Assembly (NCBI RefSeq): GCF_020297365.1
Contig: NZ_JAIXIG010000028.1
Location: 1-53,552, forward strand
From: Curtobacterium oceanosedimentum
Lineage (GTDB): Bacteria > Actinomycetota > Actinomycetes > Actinomycetales > Microbacteriaceae
Direction of reading: 5' to 3'
Length of the DNA: 53,552 nucleotides
Position 1 is the first letter of the stretch, and each line of letters begins with the position of its first letter. This document shows positions 17,214-25,855 of this stretch, in pieces. The notes beneath the pieces are model-generated. The model made no database searches, was not told where the DNA came from, and saw nothing but the letters and a program-made list of their open reading frames with translations. Made by a program: the position numbers and the translations under genes.

Positions 17214-17924
17214 TCAGCTCGCGGGGGTCGCGTGCACCAGGAACTCCACGGAGCCGGCGTCGTCGACCTTGACGAACCCGAGGTTCGGGGCCTGCACACC
17301 GTAGTCGGAGAACGTGACCGGGACCGAGCCGGAGACGTCGACGCCGTCGCCGCTCAGGCCGACCTGCAGCTCCGCGGTGACGTCCTTCGTGACGCCGTGC
17401 AGGGTGAGCTTGCCCGGGGCCGAGACGGTCGTCGTGTCGGATCCGCTCGGGACCGCGTCGGCGATCGGCTCGGTGAGCTCGAACGTGGCCTCGGGGAAGG
17501 CGGCCGCGTCCATCGCGGAGTCGCGGAAGTAGGCGTCGCGCTGTTCGGAGTCGGTGGTGATGTCGGCGACCTGCACGGTGATCGTCGCCGCGGTGATGCT
17601 CGTGCCGTCGACGGTGGCGGTGCCCGAGACGCTGTCGGTGCGGCCGGTGACGGTGACGTCGGAGCCGTTGAGGACCTCGTGCACGCGGTACCCGGCCTCG
17701 GAGTCGCCGCCGACGGTCCACGTGCCGGAGAGGTCGTCGGTCTCGATCGTCGACGCCTCGCGGGTGGCGGCCACCGAGGGTGCGGCCGATGCCTTCGCGT
17801 TCTCACTGCTCGAGTAGACGTTCGTCGCCACGACGACGGCGACGACCGCCAGCACGACGACGGCGACGACGACGGAGATCCAGATGACGGCCTTGCGGTG
17901 CCTGCGCGGGGTTTCGGTGGTCAC
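17214..17924 (-). CDS. YceI-like lipocalin-fold protein with N-terminal membrane anchor (236 aa)
   Basis: A short basic N-terminus and one transmembrane helix (about 13-33) put the body outside the cell. The rest matches the YceI family, which binds isoprenoid-type lipids: LSGTWTVGGDSEAGYRVHE, the strand SITAATITVQVADI, AFPEATFELTEP, LTLHGVTKDVTAELQV, and ITFSDYG-like VTFSDYGVQ near the end. GTG start at 17924, divergent from the GT87-like gene. Ligand unknown. Confidence 0.87.
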   Translation of the reverse strand: MTTETPRRHRKAVIWISVVVAVVVLAVVAVVVATNVYSSSENAKASAAPSVAATREASTIETDDLSGTWTVGGDSEAGYRVHEVLNGSDVTVTGRTDSVSGTATVDGTSITAATITVQVADITTDSEQRDAYFRDSAMDAAAFPEATFELTEPIADAVPSGSDTTTVSAPGKLTLHGVTKDVTAELQVGLSGDGVDVSGSVPVTFSDYGVQAPNLGFVKVDDAGSVEFLVHATPAS

Positions 17925-17993
17925 GAGCAGAACGGTGACACGTCATGTTGCGGGGAGGCTGGGACTTCCCGGGGGAGCCGTGCGTGCGGCCGC

Positions 17994-17999
17994 TACGCT
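17994..17999 (+). promoter_or_regulatory. -10 box TACGCT of the GT87-like gene (leaderless)
   Basis: TACGCT ends 6 nt before the GTG at 18006 and fixes that start. Confidence 0.55.
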
Positions 18000-18005
18000 C
18001 GTCCG

Positions 18006-19307
18006 GTGCAGAGGACGGCGGACCGGTGGATCGAACGCGTCGGGTTCGTGCTGGCGTTCGCCGCGGTGCACGCGTTCCTGTGGTGGCTCACGACGGTGTC
18101 GACGAACCTGCCGCTGGGCGACGTGACGATCACCTACAGCCGCTGGATCGAGACCGGCCGGTCCGCGGGGTTCTGGGTGGGCATCGACGGGGAGTGGGTC
18201 TACCCGATCCTGGCGATCGTGCCGATGGCGGCCGCGGCGCTCGGCGGCGTGGCGTCGATCGGCACCGGGTGGCTGCTGCTCATGGTCCTGCTCGACGCCG
18301 TGGCCTGCGCGTTCCTGTGGCGGTTCCGGGCGCGCGTCGGGTCGTCCGGTCGCTCCGGAGTGCGCGGCGTGCGGGTCGTCTGGTGGTGGCTGCTGTTCCT
18401 GCTGGCACTCGGCCCGATCGCGCTCGGTCGGATCGACACCGTCGCCACGGTGCTCGCGCTCGTCGGGGTGGCGTTCGTCGCGTCGCGGCCCGCGGTCGCC
18501 TCGGCGCTGTTCACCGCCGGCGCCTGGACGAAGGTGTGGCCCGCAGCACTCGTGGCGGTGCTGTTGTTGCGGCGGGGGCAGCGACGCGGCGTGCTCGCGG
18601 GGGCGCTCGTGCTCAGCGCGCTCATCGTGCTCGTCGACGTGCTGTGGGGCGGTGCGCCGTACCTGCTGTCCTTCGTCGGCGAGCAGACCGGCCGGGCGCT
18701 GCAGATCGAGTCGCCGCTCGCCACACCCTTCATGTGGGCAGCGGCCGCCGGGGCCCCGGGCGCGGCGGTCTTCTACAACCAGGACATCCTGACGTTCGAG
18801 GTGTCCGGGGCCGGCACCCGGGCCGCCGCGGCGGTGTCCACACCGCTGATGGCCGCCGTGGTCGTCGCCGGGGTGCTGCTGGCACTATGGGCCGCACACC
18901 GCGGTGCCCGACGTGCCGAACTCGCCCCCGTGCTCGCCCTGCTGTTCGTCGCCGCGCTCGTCGCCACGAACAAGGTCGGGTCGCCGCAGTACATCGGCTG
19001 GTTCGCGGTGCCGATCGTCTGGGGCCTCGCCGCCGGGTCGCCGAGCGCCCGACGGTTCGTCCCCGTCGCCCTGCTCGCGCTGCCGACGGCCCTGCTGACG
19101 CAGCTGATCTACCCCGGGTACTACGACCAGGTGCTCGCCGTGCAGCCGTGGATCCTCGTGGTGCTGACGCTGCGGAACGTGCTCGTCATCGCTGCGATGG
19201 TGTGGGGCGTGGTGGTGCTGGTGCGGATGGGGCTGCGCGGCGGCGACGCCGGGCGCGCGACGTCACCGGTGCGCGGTGTGCCCGAGCGGGGCAGGATGGA
19301 CGCATGA
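18006..19307 (+). CDS. Polytopic membrane protein, GT-C/GT87-like (433 aa)
   Basis: Predicted integral membrane protein with roughly ten hydrophobic segments. The layout resembles GT87 (DUF2029) mannosyltransferases: an early acidic loop (LGDVTITYSRWIE), LARGIDTV-like GRIDTVATVLALVG, FTAGAWTKVWPAAL, and a late NKVGSPQYIGWF motif typical of the family. It may add a sugar from polyprenyl-phosphate to an extracytoplasmic acceptor, but no acceptor is indicated. GTG start by leaderless promoter. It overlaps the thiamine-binding gene by 4 bp (ATGA). Confidence 0.78.
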   Translation: MQRTADRWIERVGFVLAFAAVHAFLWWLTTVSTNLPLGDVTITYSRWIETGRSAGFWVGIDGEWVYPILAIVPMAAAALGGVASIGTGWLLLMVLLDAVACAFLWRFRARVGSSGRSGVRGVRVVWWWLLFLLALGPIALGRIDTVATVLALVGVAFVASRPAVASALFTAGAWTKVWPAALVAVLLLRRGQRRGVLAGALVLSALIVLVDVLWGGAPYLLSFVGEQTGRALQIESPLATPFMWAAAAGAPGAAVFYNQDILTFEVSGAGTRAAAAVSTPLMAAVVVAGVLLALWAAHRGARRAELAPVLALLFVAALVATNKVGSPQYIGWFAVPIVWGLAAGSPSARRFVPVALLALPTALLTQLIYPGYYDQVLAVQPWILVVLTLRNVLVIAAMVWGVVVLVRMGLRGGDAGRATSPVRGVPERGRMDA

Positions 19308-19612
19308 TCGTCGCCTTCTCCGTCGCTCCGTCCGGTGGTACCGCTGCGCAGTCGGACGGGTCCGTGCACGACGCGGTCGCCGCCGCCGTGCGGGTCGTGC
19401 GCGAGAGCGGGTTGCCGAACCGGACCTCGTCGATGTTCACCGAGGTCGAGGGGGAGTGGGACGAGGTCATGGACGTCGTCAAGCGCGCGACCGAGGCCGT
19501 CGGGGCGTACGGCTCGCGGGTGTCGCTGGTGCTCAAGGCCGACATCCGGCCGGGGCACACCGGTGAGATCGACGGCAAGCTCGAGCGGCTCGAGCAGGCG
19601 CTCGGCGAGTAG
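19304..19612 (+). CDS. Thiamine-binding protein, MTH1187/YkoF family (102 aa)
   Basis: Small ferredoxin-like protein of the DUF77/MTH1187 family. Visible: MIVAFSVAPSG at the N-terminus, VHDAVAAAVRVVRESGLPNR, SSMFTEVEGEWDEVMDVVKR and VSLVLKADIRPGH. Family members bind thiamine or hydroxymethylpyrimidine. Length is typical. The start codon overlaps the stop of the GT87-like gene, so translation is coupled even though the products look unrelated. Confidence 0.88.
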   Translation: MIVAFSVAPSGGTAAQSDGSVHDAVAAAVRVVRESGLPNRTSSMFTEVEGEWDEVMDVVKRATEAVGAYGSRVSLVLKADIRPGHTGEIDGKLERLEQALGE

Positions 19613-19615
19613 CCC

Positions 19616-19837
19616 TCAGCGGCGCCGGCGCGGACGTTCCCGGCGACGGGGGTCGGTGCCGTGCACAGCGGCGACCGTCAGCAGGGCGATCGCCGCGAGC
19701 ACGAGCACCACGACCGTGACGAGTTCGAGCGGGTTCGCCACGTCCTCGCAGCGGGCGGACGCCCCGGCGGGACAGGACGCGAGGACGGTCATGGCGGTGT
19801 GCACGGCACCATCATCGATCAGCGGTGCCGTCGACAC
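19616..19837 (-). CDS. Small single-pass membrane protein, hypothetical (73 aa or 58 aa)
   Basis: Not recognised. It has one strong hydrophobic helix (LVTVVVLVLAAIALLTVAAV), two cysteines before it and a very basic tail (DPRRRERPRRRR), so the C-terminus is predicted cytoplasmic. It could start at GTG 19837 or ATG 19792; neither has a good ribosome site. The stop lies 3 bp from the stop of the convergent thiamine-binding gene. Coding is plausible but unproven. Confidence 0.45.
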   Translation of the reverse strand: MSTAPLIDDGAVHTAMTVLASCPAGASARCEDVANPLELVTVVVLVLAAIALLTVAAVHGTDPRRRERPRRRR

Positions 19838-19929
19838 GCCGCCGGGGTCGCTCGGATGTCGGTGGTCGGGTGTCTCATGGTGTGCATCGAGCCACGTCCG
19901 GTGGCCCCGAGAACGACGAGGAGCGCGTG

Positions 19930-20115
19930 ATGATGCACGACGGCTGGTGCCCCGACTGCGACCTGCGAACGGTCGTCATCGACACGGACGAGCACGGCGA
20001 CAACGCGTGGGCGACCTGCGCGGAGTGCGGCACGGGATGGGTGCACCGTGACGAGCTGCCCGAGTTGCAGGGCGCGTCGAGCGGTCATGCCGGGCAGGAC
20101 CGCCGCGCGGCCTGA
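19930..20115 (+). CDS. Small zinc-ribbon protein, hypothetical (61 aa)
   Basis: Two CxxC knuckles (WCPDCDL near the N-terminus and TCAECGTG about 25 residues later) predict a structural zinc ribbon; the rest is acidic and polar. GAGGAG precedes the ATG pair at 19930/19933 at good spacing, which favours this start over longer in-frame options. It stands alone between two minus-strand genes. Function unknown; it might be a nucleic-acid- or protein-binding adaptor. Confidence 0.6.
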   Translation: MMHDGWCPDCDLRTVVIDTDEHGDNAWATCAECGTGWVHRDELPELQGASSGHAGQDRRAA

Positions 20116-20139
20116 CCGTCACGGGTCGGGCCGGTGCTC

Positions 20140-20640
20140 TCAGCGCTCGACGTCCCCGTGCACGCCGTTCGCGCGCTGCTGCACCCGCTCGAAGACGTAG
20201 TCCGGCTCCGGCTGTTCGAGCGACCCGGTGTAGAACCCGAGGACGAAGCCGTGGCCGAAGAAGCTCGTGGAGTGCCGGTACGCGGTGGCGAACGACTTCT
20301 CGCCACTGTCGAGCCGGACCACGCCGAACTGCCCTTCGGCCAGGGCCCACGTGCCGTCGGCCGACACGGTGCTCGGGCGGGACCTGCAGGCGTCGAGCGG
20401 GTACCCGCCGTTCCCCGAGTCGTCGCAGACCAGGGAAGCCGGGAAGTCCCGCGCCCGGAACGTCCCGTCCTCGTCCAGCACCAACACCGACTGGGACCAG
20501 TCGTCCTGTGCCCACGTGCCGACGAATCCCTGCCGGACGTCTCCGGGCCTCGGCCTGGCCGGCACCCACGAGCAGGCTGTCAGCAGCAGGGCGCTCACGG
20601 TCAGGACTCCGATGAACCCTGCGCTGTTCCTCCGCGTCAC
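20140..20640 (-). CDS. Secreted lipoprotein, hypothetical (166 aa)
   Basis: The N-terminus VTRRNSAGFIGVLTVSALLLTACS has a lipobox (LTAC, Cys about 24), so a membrane-anchored lipoprotein is predicted. The mature part reads FVGTWAQDDWSQSVLVLDED followed by TWALAEGQFGVVRL, a lipocalin-like or META-like small beta-barrel pattern. I do not recognise a named family. The GTG start at 20640 follows GGTGG. Convergent with the zinc-ribbon gene. Confidence 0.72.
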   Translation of the reverse strand: MTRRNSAGFIGVLTVSALLLTACSWVPARPRPGDVRQGFVGTWAQDDWSQSVLVLDEDGTFRARDFPASLVCDDSGNGGYPLDACRSRPSTVSADGTWALAEGQFGVVRLDSGEKSFATAYRHSTSFFGHGFVLGFYTGSLEQPEPDYVFERVQQRANGVHGDVER

Positions 20641-21006
20641 CGGTCCACCGTCCCCGTCCGTGTCGTGCGCATCGTTCGACCGCAGCGTCCCGGTGCTCGC
20701 CAGGAGCCCCCGCCGGGAGCGCAGCCCGTTCCGGCCACGGTACCGGAGCGCGCTTCCGTTCGCCCTTTGGAGCGGTCTACACTGCTGGGACCGGGTCGTC
20801 GCGGCAGTCGCCCACGACGCCACCCGGACCGTCCCGTTCGTCGCTGAACCCGGACCGGCACCCCGGTCGTGACGGCGTGATCGACCGTCGTCACACGCGC
20901 TGCGCGGACCGGTCTGCCGATCCGGCTGCAGCCGTCGCCGCGTTCCCGATCGCCGCGGTCCCGCACTGCGGACACCTCGATCTCCCTCCCGCACAGAACA
21001 GGCCCC
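20641..21006 (+). promoter_or_regulatory. 366-bp gap with candidate promoter TACACT (20778-20783) and long leader
   Basis: No convincing gene here. TACACT at 20778-20783 with TTCCGT 18 bp upstream is the best promoter and would give a leader of about 215 nt before the MFS gene, long for this window. The leader has a 3-codon frame (GTG ACG GCG TGA at 20868-20879). I cannot fold it reliably, so a riboregulator is only a possibility. Confidence 0.35.
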
Positions 21007-22272
21007 ATGTCACAGCTCACGCCCGCGCGCCGCGCCCTCGCGCTCGTCTCGCTCGCCCTCGGCGGGTTCGCCATCGGTTCGACCGAGTTCGTCGCGATGG
21101 GACTGCTGCCGAACATCGCGCAGGCCCTGCTGCCGCAGCAGTACGGCGCGGATCCCGACGCCGGCATCGCGCAGGCCGGCTGGCTCGTGAGCGCCTACGC
21201 CCTGGGTGTCGTCGTCGGCGCACCGACCATCGCGGCGATGTCCGCGCGGTTCCCGCGCAAGGGCCTGATCCTCGTGTTGCTGGTCGGGTTCGTCCTGGCG
21301 ACCGTCGCGAGTGCGCTGCTGCCCTCGTTCGGCCTGGTGTTCGTCGCCCGCTTCGTCGCGGGTCTGCCGCACGGCGCGTACTTCGGCATCGCGTCGATCG
21401 TCGCCGGCGACATGATGGGCCCGGGCAAGCGCGGCAAGGGCATCGCGATGGTGCTGCTCGGCCTGTCCGTCGCCAACGTCGTCGGGGTCCCGGCGATCAC
21501 GTGGGTAGGACAGGTCGCCGGGTGGCGGGTCGCGTACGGCGTCGTCGCCGCCCTGTTCGCGCTGACGTTCCTGGCTGTGGCGGCCTTCGTGCCGAAGAGC
21601 GCCCGCGACGAGCACGCCACGATCGGCCGTGAGCTCCGTGCGTTCCGCGTGCCGCAGGTCTGGATCGTGATGGGCCTGGGCGCCGTCGGCTTCGGCGGGT
21701 TCTTCGCGGTCTACTCGTACATCTCGCCCCTGGTGCAGAACGTCACCGGCATGCCGGAGTCGTTCGTGCCGATCGTCCTCGTCGTCGTGGGTGTCGGCAT
21801 GGTCGTCGGCGGGGTGCTCGGCGGGTACCTGGCCGACCACAGCGTCAAGCGCACGATCTACGTCGGCATGTTCGCGCTCATCGGCGCCCTGCTCGTCACG
21901 GTGCTGACAGCGCAGTGGCTCTGGGGCATGCTGCTCGGCGCGTTCCTGCTCGGAGCGACGTCGTCGGCGATCCCGCCGGCGGTGCAGTCGCGCCTGATGG
22001 ACGTCGCCGGTGACGCGCGGACGATCGCGGCGGCACTCAACCACTCGGCCTTCAACATCGGCAACTCGCTCGGCGCCGCCCTCGGTGGCGCGGTCATCGC
22101 GGCCGGCTTCGGGTTCCTCGCGCCGGGCTGGCTCGGCATCGTCCTCGCGCTGCTCGGCGTCCTCGTCACGATGGTGAGCTACTCCATCGAGCGTCGCACC
22201 TCGCGCCGGGCCGAGCTGCGCTCCTCGTCGCCGAGCACCGGCCCGATCACCGCACCGGTCCCGATCCACTGA
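21007..22272 (+). CDS. MFS transporter, drug:H+ antiporter-1-like (421 aa)
   Basis: Twelve-helix major facilitator exporter. Signatures: GGFAIGSTEFVAMGLLPNIA (helix 1, AraJ/YdhP-like), GWLVSAYALGVVVGAPTIAA, RFPRKGLILVLLVGF (motif A region), RFVAGLPHGAYFGIAS and PAVQSRLMDVAG. The GSTEFV...LLP pattern is that of arabinose-efflux/sugar or drug exporters. Substrate cannot be told. Only a weak ACAGG precedes the ATG. Two large hairpins follow the stop. Confidence 0.9.
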   Translation: MSQLTPARRALALVSLALGGFAIGSTEFVAMGLLPNIAQALLPQQYGADPDAGIAQAGWLVSAYALGVVVGAPTIAAMSARFPRKGLILVLLVGFVLATVASALLPSFGLVFVARFVAGLPHGAYFGIASIVAGDMMGPGKRGKGIAMVLLGLSVANVVGVPAITWVGQVAGWRVAYGVVAALFALTFLAVAAFVPKSARDEHATIGRELRAFRVPQVWIVMGLGAVGFGGFFAVYSYISPLVQNVTGMPESFVPIVLVVVGVGMVVGGVLGGYLADHSVKRTIYVGMFALIGALLVTVLTAQWLWGMLLGAFLLGATSSAIPPAVQSRLMDVAGDARTIAAALNHSAFNIGNSLGAALGGAVIAAGFGFLAPGWLGIVLALLGVLVTMVSYSIERRTSRRAELRSSSPSTGPITAPVPIH

Positions 22273-22300
22273 CCACGCGGGGTGGGCGTGCCCACCCGCC

Positions 22301-22342
22301 GGACGGGAGGCCCGGGGCGGCGCCGCACCGGGCCTCCCGTCC
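22301..22342. terminator. Hairpin with 15-bp perfect arms, GGACGGGAGGCCCGG family
   Basis: Left arm GGACGGGAGGCCCGG at 22301-22315 pairs with CCGGGCCTCCCGTCC at 22328-22342 over a 12-nt GC-rich loop. It lies 28 bp after the MFS stop. The arm recurs exactly at 35422 inside a gene. Confidence 0.8.
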
Positions 22343-22369
22343 GTCACGTGGTGCGGCAGACCGCCCATG

Positions 22370-22420
22370 GTGAGCAGGAGAGGTCGGGTCCCGTGACGGG
22401 ACCCGACCTCTCCTGCTCAC
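22370..22420. terminator. 51-bp near-perfect palindrome (25-bp arms)
   Basis: Left arm 22370-22394 begins GTGAGCAGGAGAGGTCGGGT; the right arm 22396-22420 is its exact complement, with a single unpaired G between them. It is 19 bp from the stop of the LuxR gene, so it is presumably that gene's terminator. It differs in sequence from the GGACGGGAGGC hairpin just beside it. Confidence 0.8.
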
Positions 22421-22439
22421 GAAGCGGGCAGTCAGCGGG

Positions 22440-23111
22440 CTACAGGTTGAGGGGGCTGCCGTCCTGCACGATGATGCCGTCGGTGATCGCACGCTTCCGC
22501 AGTGCCACCTTCGTGCCGACGTCGAAGCCGGCGACGCGGTACTTCTCGCGGATGCGCTTGAGGTAGCTCTTCGCGGTCTCCTCGGAGATGCCGAGCTGGT
22601 AGGCGACACTCTTGACGGGCTCGCCGCCGCCGTACAGGGCCATCACGCGGCGCTCCTGGGCGCTGAGCTTCGGGACGCCGCCGACGTCGCCGCTGTTGAT
22701 GGCGAGGTCGAGCTCGGCGGAGACGTACTGCTCACCGCGCTGCGCGGAGCGGATCGCCTCGACGATCATGTCGGCGTCCTCGCTCTTCACCAGGTAGCCG
22801 AGGGCACCGGCGCCGAGGGCCTCGCGCACGACGTTCGGCTCGGAGTAGGTGCTCATCACGACGGTCTTCACGCCGGCGGTCTTGAGCGTCGAGATCTTCA
22901 GCGACACCGGGATGGAGTCCTTGAGGTCCAGGTCGAGCAGCACCACGTCGACGGGGAACGCCGGGCTGGTGAGCAGCTCGGGCCAGGTCGTCACGGCGGC
23001 GACCAGGGTGATGTCGTCCGCAGCGTTGCGGATCCACTCCGTGAGCGCGCCGAGCAGCATCCTGTGGTCGTCGACGAGTGCGAGTCGGATGGGTTCCTCT
23101 GGAGTCGCCAT
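22440..23111 (-). CDS. LuxR/NarL-family response regulator (223 aa)
   Basis: Receiver domain about 8-130 with the acidic pair D14/D15, the likely phospho-acceptor Asp60 (VVLLDLDL), and the Lys in GYLVKSED. C-terminal HTH about 150-210: LSAQERRVMALYGGG, VKSVAYQLGISEETAKSYLK, RIREKYRVAGF. The order matches NarL-type regulators. AAAGGACG precedes the ATG. It is last in a three-gene operon with a degenerate kinase-like protein and a histidine kinase, so the kinase is its likely partner. Targets are unknown. Confidence 0.92.
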   Translation of the reverse strand: MATPEEPIRLALVDDHRMLLGALTEWIRNAADDITLVAAVTTWPELLTSPAFPVDVVLLDLDLKDSIPVSLKISTLKTAGVKTVVMSTYSEPNVVREALGAGALGYLVKSEDADMIVEAIRSAQRGEQYVSAELDLAINSGDVGGVPKLSAQERRVMALYGGGEPVKSVAYQLGISEETAKSYLKRIREKYRVAGFDVGTKVALRKRAITDGIIVQDGSPLNL

Positions 23112-23197
23112 GCTGGCGTCCTTTCTCGGTGCGGTTGCTCCACCGATCCTAGGAGGAACGGGTTCAGCTGACGTGCAGGCGTGCGGGTGTCCCGCGC

Positions 23198-24520
23198 CTA
23201 CATCGACGGATGTCGGTTGACAACGCAGTGCGCGACGATGTGGAGCGCGCCGTCCCGCACCGTCTCGGTGTACGGGCCGATGCGCTGCAGTGCGCTCCAC
23301 GCCGTCGGGCCGAGGCTGCGCCGTGGGACGCCGCGGGACTCGATGACGACGGGTACGTCCATGGTCTCGTCGGAGACCGGGTGGCCGTCCGAGCCGATGG
23401 GGCCGAGCGTCACCGAGACCACGGGCATGCCGGGCTGGGCGGTCCGGCCGTCGCCGACCATCTGCCAGAGCGCCTGCAGCAGGCCGTCGCGTTGCGTGGG
23501 GGAGAGGTGGCCGGCGAGGGCGGTCGGGTCGGCGACGCTGACCGATCGGCCGAGGTGGTCGGACTCCGTGATGGCGTGGTACAGCCAGGTCTCGCGGCGG
23601 CCCTCGATGAGGTGCAGCCGGAGCTCGGTGGCGAGCGAGGCGGCGACGGAGCTCGAGGCGTCGGACAGCGGCAGCGGGTCGGTGCCGTTCGCGACGGCGT
23701 CGAGCAGCTTCTCGGCGGCCAGGTCGAGCCGGGCCAGCTCGTCGGACGCCAGCATGCCGACGGCGAACTGCGGCGCCTGCACGTTGCTCTGCACGAGCAC
23801 GCGGTCGAGTTCGCGCTGCACGAGCTGCCGGAACCGCTGCACGACGTACAGGGCGATCGCCGGCGGCACCACGACGAGCGAGAGCAGGGAGACGATGCCG
23901 GGCAGGGTGTCCGCCGTGATCGGCGTGGACACCGCGGCCATCACCACGAACGCCAGGCCGAGCACCGTGATCGCCGCCGCGACCTCGCGAGCCGGCCGGA
24001 GCGTCGCGATGGGCAGCAGCGCGAAGCCCGCCGCCATCGACGCCGTGGCGGTGTGGGCGATGTCGTGCTCGGGCCAGATGCCGACGAAGTCGAGCGCCAC
24101 CACGCCGGCGAGCACCACGCAGATGAGCGCGAACGCCGGCCCGGTCAGGCGTTCCCCGTACGTCAGGACGCTCAGTCCGACGATCACTGCGGCGACGATG
24201 TACAGGCCCCAGGCGGCGGCCGGCAGCAGCGGATCGGAGTACTCGTCCCACCGGATCAGGAAGAACGCGATGCCGGCGACGGCCTCGATGGCGGTGAGGA
24301 TGGCGGCACCGAGGCCCAGGTACCCCGCGCCGAGCGATGCACCGGGCTTGGCCGCCTGGCGCAGCGAACGGGCGCCGGTCGAGGTGGACGGCAGCCCGCG
24401 GGCCTGCCGACGTTCGCTCGTCCGGTACCGCTCACGGGCCTCCCGCCGGGTGCGCGGTGCGGGCGGCGCGGTCTCGCCCGGAAGCCGTCGGCCGATGGTG
24501 TCCTCGGGGACCCTGGTCAT
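23198..24520 (-). CDS. Membrane protein with degenerate kinase-like C-terminal half (440 aa)
   Basis: A basic cytoplasmic N-terminus (1-60) is followed by about six to seven hydrophobic helices (about 65-240), then a soluble C-terminal part (about 250-440). That part follows the layout of a DesK-type histidine kinase (helical pair, then an alpha/beta region) but I find no phospho-accepting His box, no N-box Asn and no DxGxG ATP lid. It overlaps the intact kinase gene by 4 bp and lies between it and the response regulator. It may be a pseudo-kinase, sensor subunit or modulator. Family not recognised with certainty. Confidence 0.65.
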   Translation of the reverse strand: MTRVPEDTIGRRLPGETAPPAPRTRREARERYRTSERRQARGLPSTSTGARSLRQAAKPGASLGAGYLGLGAAILTAIEAVAGIAFFLIRWDEYSDPLLPAAAWGLYIVAAVIVGLSVLTYGERLTGPAFALICVVLAGVVALDFVGIWPEHDIAHTATASMAAGFALLPIATLRPAREVAAAITVLGLAFVVMAAVSTPITADTLPGIVSLLSLVVVPPAIALYVVQRFRQLVQRELDRVLVQSNVQAPQFAVGMLASDELARLDLAAEKLLDAVANGTDPLPLSDASSSVAASLATELRLHLIEGRRETWLYHAITESDHLGRSVSVADPTALAGHLSPTQRDGLLQALWQMVGDGRTAQPGMPVVSVTLGPIGSDGHPVSDETMDVPVVIESRGVPRRSLGPTAWSALQRIGPYTETVRDGALHIVAHCVVNRHPSM

Positions 24521-25674
24521 CGCGGTGCCTCCAGCACGACGGTGGTGCCGGAACCCGGCGCGGAGAACAGCTTGGCGTCGCCGCCGACCTCGCGCAGCCG
24601 GTTCACGACGCTCTCCTTGAAGCCCAGACGCTCAGCGCTGACGGTGGTGAGGTCGAAGCCGACGCCCGAGTCGGTGACCATGGCGCGAACCATCTCGTTG
24701 TCGTGCACGATCGTCACGTGCGCCTCGCCGACCCCGGCGTGCCGGCGGACGTTCTCGAGGCACTCGCCCAGGGCGAGCAGGAACGCGTCGAGCACGTTCG
24801 ACGGCAGCAGGACCTGGCCGGTGCCGTGCCAGCTGACCTCGAGCCCCATCCGGCCGAAGCGCTGCTTGACGGACTCCAGGGTCTGCCCGAGCGGCGACTC
24901 CTCTTCGCGGGTGAGCGAGTAGTCGCCGGAGGACTGCGGCTGCGGCGTCGCGCCGAGTCGCAGGTGGCGCAGGAGCCGGGCGTCCTCGGCGGCCTGCTCG
25001 CGCATCGCCTGGTCGGACACCCCGACGCCGGAGTGCGCCAGCAGGGTCAGGGTGGCCAGGACGGTGTCGTGGAGCAGCCGGGCGCCCTGGCGACGCTGGG
25101 CCTCGGTCTCGCTCGCCTGTCGCTCCGCGCGGTGGGCCGAGCCGATCGTGTAGATGCGACGAGCGACGCGGGGGATGCTGCGCGAGATCCAGACGGCGAC
25201 GACGGCCATGAGCACCCAGCCGAGCAGCGCGCCGCTGACCGGTGTCGACAGCACCGACCCGGAACCCCAGACCATCACGACGACGACGGCGACGCCCCCG
25301 GCGATCGTGATGCCGAGGCCGGTGGGGTGCCCGCGCTGCGCCATCAGGGGTGACGACATCCCGCCGGCGGCGAGCGGCATCACGGCGCTGGCGATGAGCG
25401 GCCGCACGGGGTCGTCGACGCCGAAGAACAGCAGCAGCATCGCCGCGAGGCCGGTCGTGACGATCGCGGCGGTCCACCTGACCGCGCCGGAACGGCCGAA
25501 GAACACGAGCGCGGTGACCATGGCGGCGATGCACAGCAGACCCGCGGTGAGCGACGGCGCGGGCACGGCCGCGGCGGCGACGATGCCGACGACGCTCAGG
25601 AGCGCGCAGACGACGCCCACGACACGGGTCGTCGACCGCAGCAAGCGGTCGCGTTCCTCTGCGATGAAGTCCAT
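24517..25674 (-). CDS. Sensor histidine kinase, DesK/NarX-like (385 aa)
   Basis: About six hydrophobic helices (about 12-170), then a dimerisation/phospho-acceptor helix with RLLHDTVLATLTLLAHSG (likely phospho-His) and a HATPase domain: N-box ALGECLENVRRHAG, G-box VTDSGVGFDL, and LGFKESVVNRLREVGGDAKL. The ATG at 25674 is chosen over longer frames: AGGAC precedes it and the upstream residues lack structure. First gene of the three-gene signalling operon. The signal is unknown; with no large extracytoplasmic domain, membrane state is a reasonable guess. Confidence 0.9.
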   Translation of the reverse strand: MDFIAEERDRLLRSTTRVVGVVCALLSVVGIVAAAAVPAPSLTAGLLCIAAMVTALVFFGRSGAVRWTAAIVTTGLAAMLLLFFGVDDPVRPLIASAVMPLAAGGMSSPLMAQRGHPTGLGITIAGGVAVVVVMVWGSGSVLSTPVSGALLGWVLMAVVAVWISRSIPRVARRIYTIGSAHRAERQASETEAQRRQGARLLHDTVLATLTLLAHSGVGVSDQAMREQAAEDARLLRHLRLGATPQPQSSGDYSLTREEESPLGQTLESVKQRFGRMGLEVSWHGTGQVLLPSNVLDAFLLALGECLENVRRHAGVGEAHVTIVHDNEMVRAMVTDSGVGFDLTTVSAERLGFKESVVNRLREVGGDAKLFSAPGSGTTVVLEAPR

Positions 25675-25855
25675 CGATGTCCTGGTCGGTGACGGTCTGG
25701 GTGGTACGGGAAACCGAGCGTCGGTCAGCGCCGAACTCCCAGCCATCATTCCACGCGCGACACCCGTTGAGGGGTCTCCGGCGCGCCAGGTCGTGTCGGA
25801 TGCAGTGAGATCGTTACTGCGGTGGCGTCCGGCGACGCTGGCACAGCCGCGGTGT

